The translations under genes were made by a program, and so were the position numbers. From Bacillota bacterium (GTDB lineage: Bacteria > Bacillota > Clostridia > UBA1381), in the NCBI GenBank assembly GCA_021203665.1, contig JAJQAT010000110.1, positions 1 through 5,681 of the forward strand: a stretch of DNA of 5,681 nt. The letters run 5' to 3'. Of the stretch, positions 1 to 5,681 are shown in pieces. How positions within the stretch are numbered: the first letter of the stretch is position 1; each line of letters opens with the position of its first letter. The notes beneath the pieces were generated by a model, which saw only the letters and a list, made by a program, of their open reading frames with translations, did not search any database and was not told the DNA's origin.

Positions 1-1352
1 ATTTTCACATATTCCTTACTGTGCAGCATTGGTTTATACGCCGGTCTTATAATTCTTCCGCATCCTATAACCTCCTCGAGACGATGCGCGCACCAGCCGA
101 CAATTCTGGAAATAGCAAAGAGCGGCGTGTACATTTCCGCGGGGATTCCGAGCATTTTATAAACAAAGCCGGAATACAAATCCACATTCGCGCACATAAC
201 CTTTGAATTATGCTTCACCTCGGCGAAAATTTCCGGAGTGAGCTCCTCAAGCAGGCAATAAAGGTTAAATTCCCTCGCGTATTCGGGATTTTTAGCCGCG
301 AGTACCTTTGCCCTCTCCTTAAGCAGCACCGCTCTCGGGTCGGAATACGTGTACACCGCGTGACCCATGCCGTATATAAGTCCGGCGCCGTCAAACGCCT
401 CTTTCCTCAGGATTTTGGCGATATAATCGCCCAGCTCCTTTTTATCGTCCCAACGGCTTACATGGGATTTTATATCCTCCATTTGCGCCATAACCTTGGC
501 GTTCGCGCCGCCGTGCTTTGGTCCCTTCAGCGAGCCTATTGCCGCGGCGATTGCAGAATATGTATCGGTGTCCGACGAGGAAACAACCCTCGTTGTGAAC
601 GCCGAGTTATTACCGCCGCCGTGCTCCGCGTGTACCATGAGCATAACGTCGAGCATTTCCGCCTCCTCGCGCGTGTACTTGTTATCGGGGCGCAGCATAT
701 ACAAAAGATTTTCCGCCGTGGAAAGTCTCGGCTGCGGCGCGTGCAGATAGAGGCTGTTTCCGTCGTGATAATGGCTTTTCGCCTGATAGCCGTAAGCCGC
801 CATTACCGGCAGGCGCGCGATAAGCTCAATCGATTGGCGGAGTATGTTTCCCACGCTGATTTCATCGGGGTTTGTGTCGTATGAATACGCGGCAAGCACC
901 GAGCGCGCAATCTTATTCATAATATTCTTGCTCGGAGCCTTTAATATCATATCCTCCGCAAATCCGCTCGGAAGCGAGCGCAAATTGCCTATGAGCCTTG
1001 AAAAATCCTCAAGCGTCTTACTGTCGGGCAGATGTCCGAACAAAAGCAGATATGCAACCTCTTCAAATCCGAATCTCTTCTCTTTTTCGCAGTTTCTTAC
1101 TATGTCGGTAATGTCATAGCCGCGGTATCTCAAATGTCCCTCGGTCGGAAATTTCTCTCCGTCCTCGATATAATATCCGATTACCGCGCCCACGGAGGTG
1201 AGTCCCGCCATAACTCCGGTGCCGTCATCATTTCTCAAGCCTCTCTTTACGCTGTACTGCTTAAAAAGCTCCTTTGAAAACGGCTGGTAAACTCCCGCCG
1301 CCTCTTCCTGAAACCTCTCCTGCAATCTCTTTCTCTCATCTTCTCTTAGCAT
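1..1352 (-). CDS. gltA: Citrate synthase (Si-type), 3' end cut off by window edge
   Basis: The enzyme condenses oxaloacetate and acetyl-CoA to citrate in the cytoplasm, the entry step of the TCA cycle or of its oxidative branch towards 2-oxoglutarate and glutamate. The frame stays open from the ATG for 450 codons to the window edge; homologues I recall are about this long, so probably only a few residues are missing. The three catalytic residues are visible: His280 in LKGPKHGGAN, His331 in GMGHAVYTYSDPRA and Asp391 in NVDLYSG, equivalent to pig His274, His320 and Asp375. Oxaloacetate-site motifs are also present: HAEHGGGNNSAF (241-252), Arg340 in DPR, Arg416 in FAISR and Arg436 in IIRP. It is not the Re-type enzyme, which belongs to the isopropylmalate synthase family. 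The start is the first ATG after the A-subunit stop with a good upstream AGGAAG. It lies 43 bases behind the topoisomerase A gene and is probably cotranscribed with it. A 2-methylcitrate synthase activity cannot be excluded from sequence alone. Confidence 0.95.
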   Translation of the reverse strand, partial: MLREDERKRLQERFQEEAAGVYQPFSKELFKQYSVKRGLRNDDGTGVMAGLTSVGAVIGYYIEDGEKFPTEGHLRYRGYDITDIVRNCEKEKRFGFEEVAYLLLFGHLPDSKTLEDFSRLIGNLRSLPSGFAEDMILKAPSKNIMNKIARSVLAAYSYDTNPDEISVGNILRQSIELIARLPVMAAYGYQAKSHYHDGNSLYLHAPQPRLSTAENLLYMLRPDNKYTREEAEMLDVMLMVHAEHGGGNNSAFTTRVVSSSDTDTYSAIAAAIGSLKGPKHGGANAKVMAQMEDIKSHVSRWDDKKELGDYIAKILRKEAFDGAGLIYGMGHAVYTYSDPRAVLLKERAKVLAAKNPEYAREFNLYCLLEELTPEIFAEVKHNSKVMCANVDLYSGFVYKMLGIPAEMYTPLFAISRIVGWCAHRLEEVIGCGRIIRPAYKPMLHSKEYVK

Positions 1353-1362
1353 ATCTCTGCCA

Positions 1363-1368
1363 CTTCCT
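1363..1368 (-). promoter_or_regulatory. Ribosome binding site of citrate synthase
   Basis: AGGAAG on the minus strand lies 10 bases before the ATG at 1352, inside the 43-base spacer after the topoisomerase A stop. It supports this ATG as the start. I see no convincing hairpin or T-run in the spacer, so transcription probably continues through from the upstream gene. Confidence 0.7.
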
Positions 1369-1395
1369 TTCCGCCCTGATTCCCAAGGCAATTGA

Positions 1396-3618
1396 TTAAA
1401 TAAGACTCAGCTGTGTGTCCTCCTTTTTAAGCGCGGCTCCCGCTGCGGGTATGTTTTTCGTCCTGTATTTTTCGGGATTTTCCAATCCGCTTTCGTTCGC
1501 CGTTGTTACCTTTATCAGCTTTGCGCCCTTCTTGCGCAGCGTCAAAGCCTGAACGCCCTGCGTGCTCTTTGTTGCCTTTAGCGGAATTTTTTCCGTGTTA
1601 AGGCACAGCACTCTGTTATTGTCGGACATCAGCACAATGTCCGTGTCCTCGGCGATAAGCCTTATGTCGCACACCGGCGACTTGCCGCTGTACGCGCCGA
1701 CAAGCCTTTTACGGTTTGTTTTTGTAACGTAATTGTTAAGCTCTACCTTGGCTATTTTGCCGTTTTCAAACGAGAACAGCATCATGCCGCCGTAATCCGC
1801 CGTAATTACAGTATACAATATTTTCTCGTTATCTTCAAGTCCCAATATTCCCGGCATATATTCGCCGATTGTGCTGACCTTGGCGTCGGGTATATCGTAG
1901 AGCTTCATTTTATAAACGGTTGCGTTGTCCGTAAAGAACAGGCACTCGTTTTTATTTGTGGTTTCTATCGTCTGAATTATTTCATCGTCCTCTTTAAGCC
2001 TATGCTCCGTCGTTGACGAGCGCAGCGACAGCGCCGAAATTTTCTTTAAATATCCGTCGCGCGTCATAAATACGGTACAAGCGTAATCATCGACGGTCTG
2101 AACCTCCACATAGGCTTCTATCTCATCGCTCGCGATAAGCTGAGTTTTTCGCTCCTGCGCGTACTTTTTTATAATGCTCCTAAGCTCCGACGTGATTACC
2201 TTTTTAACCTCGGTGTCGCTTGAAAGAGTGTTGTTAAGCTTTTCAAGCTCCTCCATCAGCTTTTCTATCTCCGAGGTGCGGTTTAAAATGTATTCGCGGT
2301 TTAGGTTTCTGAGCTTTATTTCCGCGACGTATTCCGCCTGAATTTGGTCTATGCCGAAGCCGTCCATCAAATTCGGTACGACGTCCGATTCAAGCTCCGT
2401 GTGGCGGATAATGGATATTGCTTTGTCAATGTCCATCAGTATCTTTTTAAGACCTGTTAAAAGATGCAGCTTTGCGCTCTTTTTGTCAATATCGTATCGT
2501 ATGCTGTTCTTGGTGCAGTCCATACGGAACTCTATCCAATGCTCTAAGATTTCCTTAACGCCCATTACGTAGGGTCTGTTCTTTATAAGTATATTAAAAT
2601 TACAGCCGAACGAGTCCTCAAGCGGCGTCATTTTATAGAGCTTTGCCATAAGCTGCCCGGGGTCGGTTCCGCGCTTTAAATCAAGCGTTATCTTAAAGCC
2701 GCTCAAATCCGTTTCATCTCTCGCGTCCGATATTTCCCTTAGCTTATTCGCCTTTATAAGGTCCATAATCTTGCCGATAACCGCCTCGGAGGTGGTTGTA
2801 TACGGAATTTCGGTTATCTCTATACAATTATTCGCCTTGTCGTAATTATAAACCGCGCGCATTTTAAAGCTGCCCCTGCCGGTTTCGTAAATCGTGCGCA
2901 TCTCGTCGCGCGAATATATTATTGTCGCTCCCAGAGGAAAATCGGGCGCGGGCATAATATCCAAAATTTCATCGGTGGTTATGCTCTTTTTCTTCATTAT
3001 CGCGATTGCCGCCTCGCATACCTCCTTGAGGTTAAACGAGCATATATTGCTTGCCATACCGACCGCGATACCCTGGTTCGGGTTTACCAATATATTCGGG
3101 AACGCTGAGGGAAGCATAACCGGCTCCTTCATCTCGCCGTCATAGCTGTCCACAAACTGAACCGTGTTTTTATTAATATCCCGGAACAGCTCCTCGCATA
3201 TCGGCTCAAGTCTTACCTCGGTATAACGTGACGCGGCGTATGCCATATCGCGCGAATACTGCTTACCGAAGTTACCCTGCGACTCAACAAGCGGGTGCAA
3301 AAGCGACTCGTTTCCGCGCGTCAAGCGCACCATGGTTTCATAAATGGACGCGTCGCCGTGCGGATTTAGCTTCATCGTCTGTCCGACTACGTTCGCCGAC
3401 TTTGTGAGCTTGCCGCCCAAAAGTCCCATTTTATACATCGTGTACAAGAGCTTTCTGTGCGCCGGCTTTAAGCCGTCGATTTCGGGTATGGCTCTTGAAA
3501 TTATAACGCTCATAGCGTAGGGCATATAGTTTTTTTCAAGCGTTTCCGTTATCGCCTGGTCCTCTATCGGCGCGCTTACTATAGCCTCCGGCTCCGCGTT
3601 TTTCTTCTTTCTTGGCAT
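1396..3618 (-). CDS. parC: Type IIA DNA topoisomerase subunit A (ParC/GyrA family, topo IV-like)
   Basis: This is the DNA-cleaving and rejoining subunit of an A2B2 type II topoisomerase. The breakage-reunion domain spans roughly residues 25-495. It includes the helix-turn-helix region with NPHGDASIYE (85-94), the catalytic Arg131-Tyr132 pair in AASRYTE, and the DNA-bending isoleucine Ile184 in NQGIAVGMAS. A helical coiled-coil gate covers about 360-490. The C-terminal domain (about 500-705) shows four pinwheel-blade strands, at roughly 514-530, 558-575, 612-630 and 660-680. The GyrA box (QRRGGKG-like) is absent: the expected place, about 534-546, reads SSTTEHRLKEDDE. That and the 740-residue length, shorter than most GyrA, favour a topoisomerase IV-like enzyme. 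The last residues are a charged tail ending QLSLI. The gene follows the B subunit by 18 bases and precedes citrate synthase. Family identity is certain; ParC versus a second gyrase-like A subunit is inferred. Confidence 0.93.
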   Translation of the reverse strand: MPRKKKNAEPEAIVSAPIEDQAITETLEKNYMPYAMSVIISRAIPEIDGLKPAHRKLLYTMYKMGLLGGKLTKSANVVGQTMKLNPHGDASIYETMVRLTRGNESLLHPLVESQGNFGKQYSRDMAYAASRYTEVRLEPICEELFRDINKNTVQFVDSYDGEMKEPVMLPSAFPNILVNPNQGIAVGMASNICSFNLKEVCEAAIAIMKKKSITTDEILDIMPAPDFPLGATIIYSRDEMRTIYETGRGSFKMRAVYNYDKANNCIEITEIPYTTTSEAVIGKIMDLIKANKLREISDARDETDLSGFKITLDLKRGTDPGQLMAKLYKMTPLEDSFGCNFNILIKNRPYVMGVKEILEHWIEFRMDCTKNSIRYDIDKKSAKLHLLTGLKKILMDIDKAISIIRHTELESDVVPNLMDGFGIDQIQAEYVAEIKLRNLNREYILNRTSEIEKLMEELEKLNNTLSSDTEVKKVITSELRSIIKKYAQERKTQLIASDEIEAYVEVQTVDDYACTVFMTRDGYLKKISALSLRSSTTEHRLKEDDEIIQTIETTNKNECLFFTDNATVYKMKLYDIPDAKVSTIGEYMPGILGLEDNEKILYTVITADYGGMMLFSFENGKIAKVELNNYVTKTNRKRLVGAYSGKSPVCDIRLIAEDTDIVLMSDNNRVLCLNTEKIPLKATKSTQGVQALTLRKKGAKLIKVTTANESGLENPEKYRTKNIPAAGAALKKEDTQLSLI

Positions 3619-3627
3619 TGTTTCTTT

Positions 3628-3633
3628 TCCCTT
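3628..3633 (-). promoter_or_regulatory. Ribosome binding site of topoisomerase subunit A
   Basis: AAGGGA on the minus strand lies 9 bases before the ATG at 3618. It fits within the 18-base spacer after the B-subunit TAA. The short spacer suggests translational coupling and balanced synthesis of the two subunits (inference). Confidence 0.65.
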
Positions 3634-3636
3634 CGT

Positions 3637-5655
3637 TTATGATAAGTCTACCATTTCCATATAAAGACTTCCGTTATCCTCTATATATTGCTTGCGGCTC
3701 TGTAAATTATCTCCCAATAAAATATCAAACATTTTAGCCGTCTTTTCTACATTCTCGGGCGTAACGCGTATAAGCCGCCTCGTAGCCGGATGCATCGTCG
3801 TAAGGCTCATCATTTCCGGCTGGTTCTCACCCAAACCCTTTGAGCGCTTAATATCATAATCGTCATGATCCTTTGTAAGTCCGTCCTCGTTGAGCTTTGC
3901 AAGGATTTTGTCGCGCTCCGCGTCGGTATACGCGAAAAACTTTTCGCCGCGGCGCTTTGTCTTTGTAATCGTTATCTCATACAGCGGCGATTCCGCGATA
4001 TACACCTTGCCCTTTTCTATAAGCGTCGGCGTAAGGCGGTAAATCATAGTCAAAAGCAGCGTTCTTATCTGGAAGCCGTCCACGTCCGCATCGGTACAAA
4101 GTATTACCTTGCTCCAACGAAGATTGTTAATATCAAAGCCGTCGAGCTTGTTATTGTGCTTTGACTTTATCTCGACGCCGCAGCCCAATACGCGGAGCAA
4201 ATCCACTATAATATCGCTCTTGAAAATTCTCGGATAGTCCGCCTTCAGGCAGTTTAATATCTTTCCGCGTATCGGCATTATCGCCTGAAATCCCGCGTCG
4301 CGCGCGAGCTTACATGAGCCGAGCGCCGAATCGCCCTCCACTATATAAAGCTCCCGCTTCTCAACGTCCTTTGTTCGGCAGTCCACAAACTTTTCAACCC
4401 TGTTTGTGACATCCATCGAGCCTGTCAGCTTTTTCTTAATATCTATCCTCGCCTTTTCGGCATTTTCGCGGCTCTTTTTATTTACAATTACTTGGTTAGC
4501 AATCTTTTCCGCGTCGGCTTTATTCTCTATAAAATATACCTCGAGCTGCTGACGCAAAAAGTCCGTCATTGCCTCCTGGATAAATTTGTTGTTTATAGCC
4601 TTTTTTGTCTGATTTTCGTAGCTTGTCTGTGTCGAGAACGAATTTATAACAAGCGCAAGGCAGTCCGCAATATCATTAAAGGTTATCTTGGAATCGTTTT
4701 TATTGTATTTATCGTTCTGCTTTAAATATCTGTCTATCGCGTAGACAAACGCGTTTTTAACCGCCTTGTCCGGCGAGCCGCCGTGCTCGAGGTAGCTTGA
4801 ATTATGGTAATATTCAAGCATATTTACCTTGTTTGAAAAGCAGAACGCCACCTGCATTTTTACCTTATAATCGTCCTTATCCTCGCGGTCGCGTCCCTCG
4901 CGCTCCGCTTCCCATGTTTCAACGGTAGTAAAGCCGTCCTCGCCCACACATTCCTTGAGGTAGTCCACGATGCCGTTCTCATAGTAATATTCAAACATTT
5001 CCATACCGGTTTCGGTTTCGTTGTACAATACGAATTTCAGTCCGGCATTTACCATTGCCTGCTTATTCAAAACATCCTTGAAAAATTCAATCGGAATATC
5101 AATATCCGTAAAGACCTCGGTATCGGGCTTCCATTTTTGAACCGTTCCCGTCCGGACGCTCCTCGTTTCGGATTTCTCCAATCCACCGATATTTTCTCCC
5201 TTTTCAAAATGCAATGAATAAACCGTCTTATCTCTTACAACCGTAACGTCCATATACTCGCTGCTGTACTGAGTTGCGCAGGCACCGAGTCCGTTAAGTC
5301 CGAGGCTGTACTCATACATACCGCCCTTATTGTTATCGTATTTTCCTCCGGCATACAGCTCGCAGTATACAAGCTCCCAGTTGAATCTGCCTTCCTTGTC
5401 GTTATAATCGAGCGGAACACCTCTGCCGTGGTCCCGTACCTCGATGGAGTTATCAAGGAAACGCGTGACCTCTATTAAATTGCCGTAGCCCTCGCGCGCC
5501 TCATCGATTGAATTTGACAGTATTTCAAAGAAGGAATGCTCGCAGCCCTCAAGTCCGTCCGAGCCGAAAATAACCGCCGGACGCTTTCTTACTCTGTCCG
5601 CGCCCTTAAGACTTGTTATGCTGTCATTTCCGTAATCTTGTTTTTTCCTTGGCAT
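3637..5655 (-). CDS. parE: Type IIA DNA topoisomerase subunit B (ParE/GyrB family, divergent)
   Basis: This is the ATP-hydrolysing subunit that drives strand passage and supplies the magnesium-binding TOPRIM site. In the N-terminal GHKL ATPase I see the N-box EILSNSIDEA (Glu44, Asn48), the DHGRG box (Asp75), LYAGGKYD (Lys105), the lid SLGLNGLG (117-124), Arg141 at the coumarin-contact position and TGT (169-171). The transducer domain has HGG (291-293) and the ATP-contacting QTK (349-351). TOPRIM carries Glu440 in VEGDSA, MPIRGKILN (460-468) and DADVDG (522-527), followed by KGLGE (606-610) and the A-subunit-binding tail. Its 672 residues fit a ParE or Gram-positive GyrB without the long proteobacterial GyrB insertion. 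Several usual residues differ: RPAVIFG for RPGMYIG, GLNG for GLHG, EGDSAL for EGDSAG and DGFQI for DGAHI. The ATG is firm because an in-frame TAG lies at 5671-5673. ParE rather than GyrB is inferred from the partner gene. Confidence 0.93.
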   Translation of the reverse strand: MPRKKQDYGNDSITSLKGADRVRKRPAVIFGSDGLEGCEHSFFEILSNSIDEAREGYGNLIEVTRFLDNSIEVRDHGRGVPLDYNDKEGRFNWELVYCELYAGGKYDNNKGGMYEYSLGLNGLGACATQYSSEYMDVTVVRDKTVYSLHFEKGENIGGLEKSETRSVRTGTVQKWKPDTEVFTDIDIPIEFFKDVLNKQAMVNAGLKFVLYNETETGMEMFEYYYENGIVDYLKECVGEDGFTTVETWEAEREGRDREDKDDYKVKMQVAFCFSNKVNMLEYYHNSSYLEHGGSPDKAVKNAFVYAIDRYLKQNDKYNKNDSKITFNDIADCLALVINSFSTQTSYENQTKKAINNKFIQEAMTDFLRQQLEVYFIENKADAEKIANQVIVNKKSRENAEKARIDIKKKLTGSMDVTNRVEKFVDCRTKDVEKRELYIVEGDSALGSCKLARDAGFQAIMPIRGKILNCLKADYPRIFKSDIIVDLLRVLGCGVEIKSKHNNKLDGFDINNLRWSKVILCTDADVDGFQIRTLLLTMIYRLTPTLIEKGKVYIAESPLYEITITKTKRRGEKFFAYTDAERDKILAKLNEDGLTKDHDDYDIKRSKGLGENQPEMMSLTTMHPATRRLIRVTPENVEKTAKMFDILLGDNLQSRKQYIEDNGSLYMEMVDLS

Positions 5656-5665
5656 CCGTTTTCTA

Positions 5666-5671
5666 CCTCTC
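5666..5671 (-). promoter_or_regulatory. Ribosome binding site of topoisomerase subunit B
   Basis: GAGAGG on the minus strand lies 10 bases before the ATG at 5655. The in-frame TAG at 5671-5673 overlaps its edge and rules out any longer reading frame, so this site and this ATG define the start. The promoter of the block is not visible and probably lies beyond the right edge of the window. Confidence 0.65.
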
Positions 5672-5681
5672 TATATATAGT

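Noticed and set aside
210..884. A 224-codon open frame on the plus strand, with several shorter ones between 21 and 1277
   Set aside because: They lie antisense to the citrate synthase frame, which is open throughout and carries all its catalytic motifs. The plus-strand translations show no recognisable domain.
1353..1395. Possible terminator between the topoisomerase A gene and citrate synthase
   Set aside because: Only a three-base CCT/AGG pairing is possible and no T-run follows, so there is no intrinsic terminator.
2351..3145. Short plus-strand frames opposite the topoisomerase A gene
   Set aside because: They are antisense to a clearly conserved protein, with no start signals or domains of their own.
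3865..4725. Plus-strand frames of 99 and 77 codons opposite the topoisomerase B gene
   Set aside because: They are antisense to the TOPRIM and transducer regions and have no independent support.
5235..5456. A 73-codon minus-strand frame
   Set aside because: It is an out-of-phase shadow inside the N-terminal ATPase domain of the topoisomerase B gene, whose motifs are intact in the real frame.
5671..5680. Perfect 10-base palindrome CTATATATAG, resembling a -10 promoter box
   Set aside because: A start site set by this box would fall within or after the ribosome binding site at 5666-5671 and remove it from the transcript. A -35 element cannot be judged because the window ends.
1..5681. A previously undescribed defence, mobile or RNA-based system
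   Set aside because: The window is almost fully occupied by three well-known gene families. There are no direct repeat arrays, inverted-repeat ends, tRNA or rRNA segments, or intergenic gaps longer than 43 bases.

Overview
All recognisable genes in this window lie on the minus strand and form one compact, co-directional block. Read in transcription order (right to left), they are: a type IIA DNA topoisomerase B subunit (ParE/GyrB family, 672 aa); its partner A subunit (ParC/GyrA family, 740 aa); and a Si-type citrate synthase whose last few codons run off the left edge. The spacers are 18 and 43 bases. Each gene has its own Shine-Dalgarno sequence, and no terminator hairpin is visible between them, so cotranscription is the simplest reading.

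The organism is most likely a Clostridia-class Firmicute, for example a gut Oscillospiraceae or Lachnospiraceae relative. This rests on purine-rich ribosome binding sites, moderate G+C, a citrate synthase closely resembling those of anaerobic Firmicutes, and a topoisomerase pair resembling the divergent second pair seen in that class. The assignment comes from remembered family sequences, not a search.

The two topoisomerase subunits should assemble as an A2B2 enzyme. The B subunit supplies the ATPase and TOPRIM magnesium site, and the A subunit supplies the DNA-cleaving tyrosine and a C-terminal beta-pinwheel. The A subunit has no GyrA box, which favours a topoisomerase IV-like relaxing/decatenating role over supercoiling, but this is inference. 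Citrate synthase condenses oxaloacetate and acetyl-CoA; it has no obvious mechanistic link to the other two.

The window is essentially fully coding. I see no RNA genes, mobile elements, CRISPR arrays or new defence-like system. The points worth a second look are finer: a beta-clamp-like peptide at the extreme C-terminus of the A subunit, alanine at the main quinolone-contact position, near-absence of GATC and GGCC across the window, and several substitutions in normally invariant B-subunit motifs.
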